Source of the DNA: Idiomarina seosinensis_A
Lineage (GTDB): Bacteria > Pseudomonadota > Gammaproteobacteria > Enterobacterales > Alteromonadaceae
DNA: 64,000 nt
Direction of reading: 5' to 3'
Assembly: GCF_044797955.1 (NCBI RefSeq)
Contig: NZ_CP085211.1
Span: forward strand, 558,001-622,000
The notes below the pieces were generated by a model, which worked only from the letters and a program-made list of their open reading frames with translations, was not told the DNA's origin and made no database searches. A program made the translations under genes and the position numbers. Below, piece after piece: positions 8,527-16,846 of this stretch (its first letter is position 1; each line of letters starts with the position of its first letter).

Positions 8527-9652
8527 AAAAAAGAAGATTCTTATGGTTCACCATGGTGCTGGCATTGGTGGCGCTCCAAAGAGCATGTCGCTTATTGCGC
8601 GCCGTTTAGCTAGTAGTAATTACGATGTAACAGTATTACTGCTCAAAGATTCTAGTGCAAAACGCCTATTCGAGGATAAAAATATTAATTTGGTCATTAG
8701 TAGAGTACCAATCTATTATTTTTACCATATGTCAAAGTGGGTTAAGTTTTGGGAATTTCATAAGTTATTCTCCCAAATGATTTCCTTTATTGTTCATCTA
8801 ACAATTATTGCTCCGTATTATCTGATAAAATTTAAGCCAGATATTCTATATTTGAATAGTTCGGTTCTCATTGACTGGGGACTTGCTGCTCGAGCGCTAA
8901 AGGTGAAAACACTCCAACATATTAGGGAAACGATAGCATCAGGGCATCTTGGCCTTCGACGAAAACTTCTTAGCTATTATTTTAAAAATATACCCACTGT
9001 GGTAATAAATATTAGTCAGCATAACGAAGGACGAATACTATCATCTTCCAACCGACCTAATAATTTTCACTTGGTTTACAATTACTCGATCGCAGAACGA
9101 CGTAATGAAGTTCCTCCTAGGAAGCGGTGGGATTTTATATATTTAGGTGGTTCGGCCGAAATTAAAGGATACCCGTTATTAAAGTCAATATTAAAAGAAA
9201 ATGGCACCGGTTCAAGCATTGCAATATGTGGAAGTTTTAACGATAGCTCGTTTTTAGATTTTATGAGTAAAAATCGTAATATAAGTTACTTAGGTGAAAT
9301 ACAAGACGTGATGTCTAGATTAAGCCAGTCGAAATTCTTGTTAAATCTGTTTTTTAAGCCTCACTTTTCCAGACCAATAATTGAGGCGTTTTCATCTGGT
9401 TGTATCCCTATTTCGACATCATATCAAGGAGTAGAGGAACTGCTGACCAATGGAGTAGACGGGTATATTATCCCCGATGAATGCCTAAATAACCCCGAAC
9501 TGATGAAAACGTTTTTAATTGGCGTGATTAATATGGATAATAAAACAAGAAACGAGATTATCGAAAACGGATATATGAAATATCTAACGTTATTTTCTCA
9601 TAAAAATGAAGATAAAATATTAAAAATATTAGGTGATATGAGCGACTTATGA
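8501..9652 (+). CDS. GT4-like glycosyltransferase
   Basis: The 383-residue protein has GT-B architecture: an N-terminal GAGIGGAPKSMSLIARRL motif, then a C-terminal donor-binding half with FIYLGGSAEIKGYP and PIIEAFSSGCIPIST followed by GVEELLTNGVDGYI. It should add a sugar to the growing lipid-linked unit. The start at 8501 has a GGAAG ribosome site about seven bases upstream. An ATG at 8516 is an alternative. It lies directly after fnlC and overlaps the next transferase by 4 bases. A FucNAc donor is plausible from position only. Confidence 0.8.
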   Translation: MVSVDMTGKKKKILMVHHGAGIGGAPKSMSLIARRLASSNYDVTVLLLKDSSAKRLFEDKNINLVISRVPIYYFYHMSKWVKFWEFHKLFSQMISFIVHLTIIAPYYLIKFKPDILYLNSSVLIDWGLAARALKVKTLQHIRETIASGHLGLRRKLLSYYFKNIPTVVINISQHNEGRILSSSNRPNNFHLVYNYSIAERRNEVPPRKRWDFIYLGGSAEIKGYPLLKSILKENGTGSSIAICGSFNDSSFLDFMSKNRNISYLGEIQDVMSRLSQSKFLLNLFFKPHFSRPIIEAFSSGCIPISTSYQGVEELLTNGVDGYIIPDECLNNPELMKTFLIGVINMDNKTRNEIIENGYMKYLTLFSHKNEDKILKILGDMSDL

Positions 9653-10731
9653 ATTCAGCTAATAATTTTGAAAATATAATATTTGTAGGTAATTTCGCAT
9701 TACCAGATGTGAACGCAGCCGCCGTCAGGGTGCAAGCTGTGCGAGAGACTTTATCTGGTTTCGACGCAGAGTTTATCTGTACGAAAGAAGTGAAGAACTA
9801 TGTTCGTTTAATTTTTGAAGTTATTCGGAGAAAAAGGAAGAACTCTATTATATGGCTATATAACCCGAATGTTATTAGCGTACTTTTATTTAATACAATC
9901 AAGACATGTTCAGGCACTAAAGTAGTAATAGATATAACAGAAAAGCTTGATTCAAGACCAGTCAACGTTAAAAAAGCTCTTAAATTCCTGAGCGGGCATC
10001 TGGTTAAAAAGATGCTAACCATTAATGATGGTTTAATCGTTTCTAGCGTATATTCCTCAAAAATTCACTTCAACAAGAACACCTTGGTTTTACCTACTTA
10101 TCTACCGTCAGCACTATCGATTCCTCCTAAAGAAGCGAAGAAGGAGAAAGTTATTATATATTTTGGGAGTCCATTCGCACTTCAGAAATCTTTATTAATG
10201 AAAGATCGTGTATATATTAAGGAGAGGTTAGATCTTCTTGTAAAGGGATTTGATGTCGCAGATCGAAATGATTGGAGACTATTTTTGGTGGGCGTCAACA
10301 AAACCGAGTTTCTAGATGTATTTCCTGACTTAGATGATATTGTACGAGATAATACAAACATCTGTTTTTTCGGTCGCTTACATAGGGCTGAAGTCTTAAA
10401 GATGGTGGCAAGTTCGTCATTTTCATTTTGTGTTAGGGATGATAAGGATGGCATGAGAATTGGATTTCCAACAAAGGTTTTTGAGAGTGTCGCCGTAGGA
10501 ACTAGAGTTATTGTAAACGACACCTCCGATGTAATGCGGTACTTGACTAATTATGATAACTGTTTTTTGGTAAGTGAACGTGATTTCTTAACGCCAAATT
10601 CGATTTTCCAACAGCTCGACAAAATAGTATCTCATAGCGACAGTGAAATTACGGTTCCGAGTCAATGCAGGCCATCTTTTTGGAGAGAAAGCTTGATGGC
10701 GTTTCTTTCTAGAATTCGGGATAAAGGGTAA
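9649..10731 (+). CDS. GT-B-fold glycosyltransferase, divergent
   Basis: The 360-residue protein shares the general GT-B layout: an N-terminal strand IIFVGNFALPDVNAA, an interdomain IIYFGSPFALQKS segment and a late FPTKVFESVAVGTRVIV motif resembling the GT4 donor-site E-x7-E region. It overlaps the upstream gene as ATGA. It is AT-rich like its neighbours. Sugar specificity is unknown. The family call is moderate because the canonical GT4 motifs are weak. Confidence 0.7.
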   Translation: MNSANNFENIIFVGNFALPDVNAAAVRVQAVRETLSGFDAEFICTKEVKNYVRLIFEVIRRKRKNSIIWLYNPNVISVLLFNTIKTCSGTKVVIDITEKLDSRPVNVKKALKFLSGHLVKKMLTINDGLIVSSVYSSKIHFNKNTLVLPTYLPSALSIPPKEAKKEKVIIYFGSPFALQKSLLMKDRVYIKERLDLLVKGFDVADRNDWRLFLVGVNKTEFLDVFPDLDDIVRDNTNICFFGRLHRAEVLKMVASSSFSFCVRDDKDGMRIGFPTKVFESVAVGTRVIVNDTSDVMRYLTNYDNCFLVSERDFLTPNSIFQQLDKIVSHSDSEITVPSQCRPSFWRESLMAFLSRIRDKG

Positions 10732-10736
10732 AAGAA

Positions 10737-11735
10737 ATGTTGCTAAGAAGACAGCCATTATTTCTTTTTTTATATCTTTTACCTTTTGTTTTGATTGGGA
10801 TTTTCAAAAGTTTAGATTTCGGTGTAGACACTCCGAGGTATTTAGATGAATTCCTGTTTTACGCCGATGGCGGCAGTATATTTATGAGGACGTTTGAACC
10901 TGGCTTTGGTTTTATATCAATGATTATCGGGAAATATGCGTCATTGCCCTTTTTGTTTTTTCTTTTCTTCCATAATACGTTTTTCGCCACAAGCATTTTA
11001 ATGTTATCCAGAATGGTTAATTATGAAACTATTTTCTTTGTTAATAGCTTGATGTCGTTAAGTTTTTTTTCATTTTCAAATTCCGGGATCAGGCAGACTT
11101 TAGCGATCTCTATATTGTGTATTGCAATGTATTGGTTAATTTCTTGCAGAAAAGTTGCCGTTTATTGGATATTAGTGGCCATCGCGGCTTTATTTCATAA
11201 CTCAGCGATCATCTCAGGAACCATTCTTTTCGGCATATTTTTAATATCCGTTCCCATGACAAAAGCTAAACCGAGTTTTATCTTCATAATTTTCTTGAGT
11301 GTTTGTGGTTTTGCTATAGCTTCCAGTACGCTTCTTTCCTTTTTGTATGAATCTTATTCTAATCCACTTAATGATGATCTTGTATTAAACTTTAAATTAC
11401 CAGTAGTATTTTCAGTTGTTTCTATTGCAGGTCTCATGCTTGCTTTTACGAATAGACAACGGGTCATCAAGAACTTTCGCCTGTGCTATGAAGTTGATAA
11501 CGGGTCAATCAATGTTTTCAGATTCGTTGTTGTTTTATTGATAACTGTTCCAGCCCTTTATTGGGTCTCAACAGAGATTCGCTTGGTAGACAGAGTTGCA
11601 TTGTACTTGGTGCCTGCTTATTGGCTAATTATATCTATGGTATTTTCTGCGTCCCTTTCGAGGAGGAGTATGTACCTAGTTAACATAATAAGTGTAGTGT
11701 TTTTGTCATTTGTTGTAATGCGCGTGATCCTATGA
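10737..11735 (+). CDS. EpsG-type polysaccharide polymerase (Wzy-like)
   Basis: This 332-residue polytopic membrane protein has about nine hydrophobic segments. Features of the EpsG family are visible: the N-terminal GVDTPRYLDEF segment, FEPGFGFI, and SFFSFSNSGIRQTLAISI with a nearby LFHNSAIISG. Such proteins polymerise O-antigen or exopolysaccharide repeat units in the periplasm. The gene sits among glycosyltransferases, as a wzy normally does. Its stop overlaps a 58-codon open frame in an ATGA. Sequence alone cannot confirm the polymerase role. Confidence 0.78.
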   Translation: MLLRRQPLFLFLYLLPFVLIGIFKSLDFGVDTPRYLDEFLFYADGGSIFMRTFEPGFGFISMIIGKYASLPFLFFLFFHNTFFATSILMLSRMVNYETIFFVNSLMSLSFFSFSNSGIRQTLAISILCIAMYWLISCRKVAVYWILVAIAALFHNSAIISGTILFGIFLISVPMTKAKPSFIFIIFLSVCGFAIASSTLLSFLYESYSNPLNDDLVLNFKLPVVFSVVSIAGLMLAFTNRQRVIKNFRLCYEVDNGSINVFRFVVVLLITVPALYWVSTEIRLVDRVALYLVPAYWLIISMVFSASLSRRSMYLVNIISVVFLSFVVMRVIL

Positions 11736-11908
11736 TTGCTGAGATAACCTATTCACTGCAACACCCGTTCATTGTTGGTTGGGGTTGGTCGTTTAATATA
11801 TCTTTGGCTAAATTCAGCATCTTGTGCATCGACACCGCTAGAACTGATTCTTCATTAATCGTGATTTCCCTGTTTTTACTAACTTTTGATAAAGATGTCA
11901 TATTATGA
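11732..11908 (+). CDS. Possible 58-residue small protein coupled between wzy and a glycosyltransferase
   Basis: An ATG at 11732 overlaps the polymerase stop as ATGA. The frame runs 58 codons to a TGA that overlaps the next gene's ATG at 11905, again as ATGA. The product begins MIAEITYSLQHPF and contains GWGWSFNISLAKF and SSLIVISLFLL, an aromatic and beta-rich pattern without an obvious signal or membrane helix. Both boundaries look like real translational coupling, and the frame fills a gap that would otherwise be empty. I do not recognise a family. It may be a genuine small gene or a degraded reading frame. Confidence 0.45.
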   Translation: MIAEITYSLQHPFIVGWGWSFNISLAKFSILCIDTARTDSSLIVISLFLLTFDKDVIL

Positions 11909-13026
11909 AGATTTTTATTTTAGCATCATCCCCAGATTCGCTTCAGAATTTTCGTGGCCAACTTATTTTAGATCTCGTGGCACGAGGACATAAGGTTATT
12001 GCTTGCGCGCCAAATTTGTTGGTAAGAACAGATAAGGTTGAATGGTTAACTAAACATAATGTGATTTGTTTAGATGCACCATTTTCGCGAGTCGGATTAT
12101 CCCCAGTAGGTGATCTAAAAGCATTATTTTTATTAGTAAAAATTTTACGTCATCACAAACCCTTGGTTTTCATTTCTTATACTATAAAGCCCGTGATTTG
12201 GGGAGGATTAGCAGCACGAATTTCTTGTATTCCAAAACGTGTCGCATTAATCACTGGTCTTGGCTATGCATTTACAGGAAAAGCCGAAGGTAAGAGAAAG
12301 TTAATTCAAACTATCGCTAGGACATTATATCGTATTTCGCTCAAAGGAATGCACCAAATATTTTTTCAAAACCCAGATGATAAAAATGATTTTGCAAATT
12401 ATAAATTACTTCCGGTCACGGCGAAGATCGATATCCTAAACGGGTCTGGTGTTGATACAAATATTTTCTCTCATTCACCGTTACCGGACGTTCCTATAAG
12501 ATTTTTACTAATTGCAAGACTTCTTGGTGACAAAGGTATACGTGAATATGCAGCAGCAGCTGAAATTGTCAAAAGTAAATATAATACTGTTGAGTTTGAC
12601 TTAGTTGGTGGACTAGATCCAAACCCAGATGGATTAGTAGAGTCTGAAGTCAAACGATGGGTGGATAAAAAAGTTTTGAATTGGCATGGTAAGCAGGTCG
12701 ATGTTAAACCGTTTATTAGAAATTGCCATGTTTATGTTCTTCCGAGTTATAGGGAGGGTACACCGCGTTCCGTAATCGAGGCCATGTCTATAGGTAGAGC
12801 TATAATAACAGCGGATTCGCCAGGGTGTAGAGAAACAGTTGTAGACGGATATAATGGGTTTTTGGTTTCAGTAAGAAACGTTGAGACTTTAGTTGAAGCA
12901 ATGACAAAGTTCATTGAAGAGCCATTAATCATAACGAAGATGGGTCAGGCTTCGCGAAAATTGGCTGTAGAGAAATATGATGTGCATAAAGTAAATGCAT
13001 TTATGATGACTCGGATCTTGTACTGA
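11905..13026 (+). CDS. GT4 glycosyltransferase (PglA/WbuB-like)
   Basis: The 373-residue protein is a clear GT4 GT-B enzyme. The N-terminal FRGQLILDLVARGHKVIACAPN segment is followed by ALITGLGYAF (about residues 113-122), the donor-site segment RFLLIARLLGDKGIREY, and the C-terminal VLPSYREGTPRSVIEAMSIGR motif with the E-x7-E-type signature. Relatives transfer GalNAc or FucNAc to undecaprenyl-linked amino sugars. It overlaps the small ORF in front. After it comes a 485-base gap, so it ends the first transcription block. Confidence 0.85.
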   Translation: MKIFILASSPDSLQNFRGQLILDLVARGHKVIACAPNLLVRTDKVEWLTKHNVICLDAPFSRVGLSPVGDLKALFLLVKILRHHKPLVFISYTIKPVIWGGLAARISCIPKRVALITGLGYAFTGKAEGKRKLIQTIARTLYRISLKGMHQIFFQNPDDKNDFANYKLLPVTAKIDILNGSGVDTNIFSHSPLPDVPIRFLLIARLLGDKGIREYAAAAEIVKSKYNTVEFDLVGGLDPNPDGLVESEVKRWVDKKVLNWHGKQVDVKPFIRNCHVYVLPSYREGTPRSVIEAMSIGRAIITADSPGCRETVVDGYNGFLVSVRNVETLVEAMTKFIEEPLIITKMGQASRKLAVEKYDVHKVNAFMMTRILY

Positions 13027-13511
13027 TACTGATCTGGTCTGATTGGTTTTTATTCTGGCTATAAGTAGCAATAAAATAGGAGAGTGTAATAGGTTATCAC
13101 TCGCTCATTATTGAACTATTCTACTCGTAGTCGACTGAGTCAGCTAGAAGGTAGTAAGCTGGTTCTACACAAGAGCTACCTAAGTCAACGGTTACAATCA
13201 CCAACTCTGCTTTTCCAAGTAAATCTTCATTCCATTTTGTAACCAGTTGTTGGGGTTTACCTCTTTGTGGAGAAGGAACTAAGGTTGCACCATGGAACTA
13301 TGGAAGTCAGGCTGGTGAAGTCGTTAATGCGGAAATGCAGTCGTTAGTTCGAAAATTGAAAGAGATTGAGTAAGATGGATATAATTCTCAGTCTCAAACG
13401 ACTTAACAAGCACCAAGTATGGTTTAGTTCACTGGTCAGCTATTTGACATTCTTCATGTATAACATCGCTGAAGTATTCGCACACAGCTCAATTAAAGAA
13501 AGGTCTCACAC
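13027..13511. other. 485-base intergenic stretch with a possible gene remnant
   Basis: No intact gene was found here. On the + strand a short frame ending at a TAA at 13371-13373 reads APWNYGSQAGEVV and then an amphipathic helix-like tail. It has no start codon and may be the C-terminus of a decayed gene. On the - strand a frame of about 58 codons without a start (reading GKAELVIVTVDLGSS) ends near 13125. Neither was recognised. The last 60 bases probably hold the promoter and the AAAGAAAGG ribosome site of the next gene. Confidence 0.4.
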
Positions 13512-14120
13512 GTGTTGTTAAAACGAACTTTCGATATCATTGTTTCGACGATTGGTCTACTACTGCTTTTGCCAGTTATGGTTCTGCTGATGCTGCTTGT
13601 ACGGATAAAGGTTGGTAGCCCCATTTTTTTTCGGCAGAAGCGACCTGGTTTGAATGAAAACGCATTCTACATGCTTAAGTTTCGGACCATGACCGATGAG
13701 CGAGATGATGAGGGTAAGCTTCTACCTGATGAGATTCGCCTCACCCCATTCGGTAGCTTTCTTCGAAAAACGAGTCTCGACGAATTACCAGAGCTTGTCA
13801 ATATCCTCAAGGGTGAAATGTCTTTTGTGGGACCAAGGCCGCTCCTATTTGAATATTTACATTACTACTCTGAAAAAGAGAAGCTAAGGCATAGTGTACG
13901 CCCTGGTCTTACTGGTTTAGCTCAGATCTCTGGACGAAACCATGTGAAGTGGGATCAACGCCTTGCGCTTGATGTAAAATATGTAGAGGAATGGAGTTTC
14001 TGGTTAGATGTCAAAATTCTGTTTAAAACAGCACTACAAGTGATGAGTTCAAAAGATGTTGTTGTAGTGCCGTCGAGTAAGTTCGGGAAACTCAGTGAGG
14101 AAAGAGACAAAAAAAAATGA
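13512..14120 (+). CDS. PglC-like undecaprenyl-phosphate sugar-1-phosphate transferase
   Basis: The 202-residue monotopic phosphoglycosyl transferase links the first sugar phosphate to undecaprenyl phosphate. An N-terminal re-entrant hydrophobic segment (about residues 10-33) is followed by PIFFRQKRPGLNENAFYMLKFRT, RKTSLDELPELVNILKGEMS (the conserved Asp-Glu pair), FVGPRPL and RPGLTGLAQISGRN. This is the short catalytic-core form seen in PglC, not the long WcaJ form. GTG at 13512 is the likely start, with AAAGAAAGG about nine bases upstream. It leads the five-gene block to 18022. A 2-acetamido-4-amino-trideoxy sugar substrate would fit the neighbours but is inferred. Confidence 0.88.
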   Translation: MLLKRTFDIIVSTIGLLLLLPVMVLLMLLVRIKVGSPIFFRQKRPGLNENAFYMLKFRTMTDERDDEGKLLPDEIRLTPFGSFLRKTSLDELPELVNILKGEMSFVGPRPLLFEYLHYYSEKEKLRHSVRPGLTGLAQISGRNHVKWDQRLALDVKYVEEWSFWLDVKILFKTALQVMSSKDVVVVPSSKFGKLSEERDKKK

Positions 14121-15052
14121 GCTTATCACCCTACTATCGTTTGTCTGGGATTTCTGACGAGTTAGACCTAAATCTGTTCGTGAAACGTGATGACCTGTTG
14201 CCAGATTTTTTAGGTGGCAACAAGGTCAGAAAAAATGCGAGAATTTTCGATGGACTTAGTAAAGATACCGAGGTGGTAATCACGAATGGCGGTGCTGAGT
14301 CTAACCACGCTAGGGTCTGCGCTCTAATGGCTTCTCGATATGGAAAGAAATGCCATTTAGTTTTACATGGTAGCCCGCTATCCAGCTCTTTTTGTAATGG
14401 AAATAAGTTCTTTATTGAAGCATCAGGCGCGCAAGTTACACATGTTGAAGCCAGCGAGATCGGAAGTATGATCAAAAAACTCAAAGGTAACTATGAAGCG
14501 CAAGGGATTAAAGTCGATGTGATTCCTGGGGGGGGCCATAGTATTCTTGGTGCTAAAGCTTATATGGATGCGGTAAGCGAACTGCCCGAAGAGCCAGATT
14601 ACATATTTATGGCTTCTGGCACGGGTGCCACACATGCAGGCATACAGGCTGGAGTAGTAACTAGAGGCTGGAAGACTAAAGTAATCGGCATTTCAATCGC
14701 CCGACGAAAACCTCGCGGAAAAGAAGCAGTTGAGGAAGTCTATTATCCACTTCTAAAAAAGGAGCTGAATTCCGCAAGGGATAAGTGCCCCGAAATCTTA
14801 TTTGTTGATGATTATGTATGTGGAGGGTACTCCAAATACTCGTATGGTTTAATGGAAGAGATTAAAGAATTAGTTTTTAAAACCGGACTTCCATTAGATC
14901 CCGTATACTCAGGTAAAGCCTTCGTCGGTATGCTTGATTACCTGACAAATGAAAATATTGGAAGCGGTACCAAAGTTATTTTTTGGCATACCGGAGGTTT
15001 ACTAAATTTACAATCAAGTTCGAACTTAGAATCGGAGTATCTACCCAAATGA
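14117..15052 (+). CDS. Fold-type II PLP enzyme of the D-cysteine desulfhydrase/ACC deaminase family
   Basis: The 311-residue protein matches the family in its N-terminus (YRLSGISDELDLNLFVKRDD), the PLP lysine at residue 36 in GGNKVRK, ITNGGAESNHARVCA, IPGGGHSILG and the glycine loop ASGTGATHAG near the middle. Known members act on D-cysteine, ACC or related small amino acids. It overlaps the upstream gene by 4 bases and the downstream formyltransferase by ATGA, so it is fully embedded in the polysaccharide block. This is an unusual partner for O-antigen genes. It may make or alter an amino acid that is then coupled to a sugar. Its true substrate is unknown. Confidence 0.8.
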   Translation: MSLSPYYRLSGISDELDLNLFVKRDDLLPDFLGGNKVRKNARIFDGLSKDTEVVITNGGAESNHARVCALMASRYGKKCHLVLHGSPLSSSFCNGNKFFIEASGAQVTHVEASEIGSMIKKLKGNYEAQGIKVDVIPGGGHSILGAKAYMDAVSELPEEPDYIFMASGTGATHAGIQAGVVTRGWKTKVIGISIARRKPRGKEAVEEVYYPLLKKELNSARDKCPEILFVDDYVCGGYSKYSYGLMEEIKELVFKTGLPLDPVYSGKAFVGMLDYLTNENIGSGTKVIFWHTGGLLNLQSSSNLESEYLPK

Positions 15053-15825
15053 AGGTAATTGTTTTCGGAAATGTGCCACTTGCAAGTTGGGTTATAGAAA
15101 AGATTTCAGAAAGTGGCAAAATGGATCTTCTGGGAGTGGTTTGTGATGATTATGCTGCAGAGCAATTCGACCATCATGGTTTAAACTACCCATCGACTTT
15201 GGAGTACTGCACATCGAATGGGATTATTAGACTTTCATTAATAGAGGCTGAAAAGCTGGCGATGAAACAGCCAATACTCGGAATTTCTGTTCGTTACAAC
15301 ATTTTATTCAAGCAAAGTTTTTATTCGCTATTCAGGCCTGGAATTATCAACCTTCATGGCGGCGAACTTCCACGGTTCCGGGGTACGAACATAGCAAATC
15401 ACGCAATTCTTGAAGGAGTTGAAAGAGGGGCTGGTACTTTGCATTTTATAGATGAAGGGGTTGATACTGGTGACATCGTAAAGCGCGAGTATTTTCAGGT
15501 TTCAAAGCGAGAAACTGCCTTCAGTTTTTTTGTAAAGACTATAAACTCCCTTCAGAATGCGTTTCTCAAGCTGCTTAAAGAAATGGAAGGTAACGATCAA
15601 ATTCCTCGTATCCCACAAGCCGAATTGATCACTAAAGGCGAAGTCGCGCATGAATATCGGCATAAAGACCTACTGGGTAAATCAAAAATTGATAAAGAGG
15701 AAATTAACTCTCCAATTTTTGATCGAAAAGTAAGAGCATTTCAGTTTCCTCCTCATACTCCAGCCCACATGATCATAAACGGCAAACAATACTTCGTTAC
15801 AACCGAAGAAGAGCTTGGAGAATAA
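15049..15825 (+). CDS. Sugar N-formyltransferase-like protein (formyl_trans_N)
   Basis: The 258-residue protein resembles the catalytic half of methionyl-tRNA formyltransferase and the sugar formyltransferases. The catalytic set is visible: Asn101 and His103 in INLHGGELPRFRGT, and Asp139 in GVDTGDIV. The start at 15049 overlaps the previous stop as ATGA. Longer in-frame upstream codons would overlap the PLP gene by about 70 bases and are less likely. It probably moves a formyl group from N10-formyl-tetrahydrofolate to an amino sugar or an amino acid. The ATP-grasp gene follows with a one-base overlap. Confidence 0.82.
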   Translation: MKVIVFGNVPLASWVIEKISESGKMDLLGVVCDDYAAEQFDHHGLNYPSTLEYCTSNGIIRLSLIEAEKLAMKQPILGISVRYNILFKQSFYSLFRPGIINLHGGELPRFRGTNIANHAILEGVERGAGTLHFIDEGVDTGDIVKREYFQVSKRETAFSFFVKTINSLQNAFLKLLKEMEGNDQIPRIPQAELITKGEVAHEYRHKDLLGKSKIDKEEINSPIFDRKVRAFQFPPHTPAHMIINGKQYFVTTEEELGE

Positions 15826-16838
15826 TGAATATTCTGCTCACTTGTGCTGGCCGAAGAAAATATCTTGTGGACTATTTTAAAACCGAATTGGGCAATAGCG
15901 GGCGAGTTATAGGAGCAGATATGACAGCATCTGCTCCCGCGCTTGCAGGATGTGATGTCTATCATTTGGTTCCTTCTGTAGATGCGCCGAACTATATTGA
16001 AGCACTTCTCTCAATCTGCAAAGCCGAGAAAGTTGATGCAATTGTTTCATTGAATGATTTGGAGCTTCCAGTGCTTGCCTCTGCGAAGGATAAGTTCACT
16101 GCAGTCGGTACTAAAGTTATCGTTTCGGAAGAGAAAGCAATAAATATTTGTGGCGACAAATTTGAAACCTGTAAGTTTGCAGAATCCATTTCGGTACCAG
16201 CACCTAAGACCTTTCTTTCCCTTAATGATGCTCTTATCTCATTGAGCGATAATACAATCTCGTACCCAATTATCGTAAAACCGCGATGGGGATCGGCTTC
16301 GATCGGTCTGTACGTGGTCAATACTGATAGTGAACTCCGAGAAGCATATGCGTTGTGTAAGCGCATCTTACAAGGCTCATTTTTATCGAAGCTGGCGACT
16401 GATGAGAAAGTTGTACTGATTCAAGAGTTCATAAGAGGTCCGGAGTTTGGAGTGGATATATTCAATGATCTTGAAGGTAGCTGTCGTGGTGTTGTGCTTA
16501 AAAAGAAGTTAGCAATGCGAGCGGGCGAAACCGACAAGGCAATAACCATTCAGTCAGAAAAGCTAAAGGCATATGCAGACGCAATTGGAGATGTTTTAGG
16601 GCACATTGGAAATCTTGATTGTGACTTTCTAGAGCGTGATGGCGAATACTATTTACTCGAAATGAACCCTCGCTTTGGTGGTGGATATCCATTTTCTCAT
16701 GAGGCCGGTGCAAATCTAGTGAAAGCTTTGCTGCAATGTCTTCGCGGCGAAAGTGACCAAATATCAATTAATTACAAAGCAGATCTGACCTTCGCGAAAT
16801 GTGATGTGCTTGTTTCTGTTCCATCTGCAGTAGAGTAA
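15825..16838 (+). CDS. ATP-grasp ligase (carbamoyl-phosphate-synthase-like)
   Basis: The 337-residue protein begins with MNILLTCAGRRKYLVDYF and shows the ATP-grasp fold: a central YPIIVKPRWGSASIG phosphate-binding segment (about residues 146-160), the LIQEFIRGPEFGVDIF hinge, and the metal site FLLEMNPRFGGGYP-like stretch (YLLEMNPRFGGGYPFS) near the C-terminus. Such enzymes join a carboxylate to an amine through an acyl phosphate. Beside an aminotransferase and a formyltransferase it may attach an amino acid to an amino sugar, as in amino-acid-decorated O-antigens. The acceptor and the acid are not known from sequence. Confidence 0.82.
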   Translation: MNILLTCAGRRKYLVDYFKTELGNSGRVIGADMTASAPALAGCDVYHLVPSVDAPNYIEALLSICKAEKVDAIVSLNDLELPVLASAKDKFTAVGTKVIVSEEKAINICGDKFETCKFAESISVPAPKTFLSLNDALISLSDNTISYPIIVKPRWGSASIGLYVVNTDSELREAYALCKRILQGSFLSKLATDEKVVLIQEFIRGPEFGVDIFNDLEGSCRGVVLKKKLAMRAGETDKAITIQSEKLKAYADAIGDVLGHIGNLDCDFLERDGEYYLLEMNPRFGGGYPFSHEAGANLVKALLQCLRGESDQISINYKADLTFAKCDVLVSVPSAVE

Positions 16839-16846
16839 ACTCGCTT

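Noticed and set aside
14983..15048. Longer N-terminus for the formyltransferase
   Set aside because: It would overlap the PLP gene by about 70 bases. The family starts at MKVIVFGN, and ATG 15049 forms an ATGA overlap.
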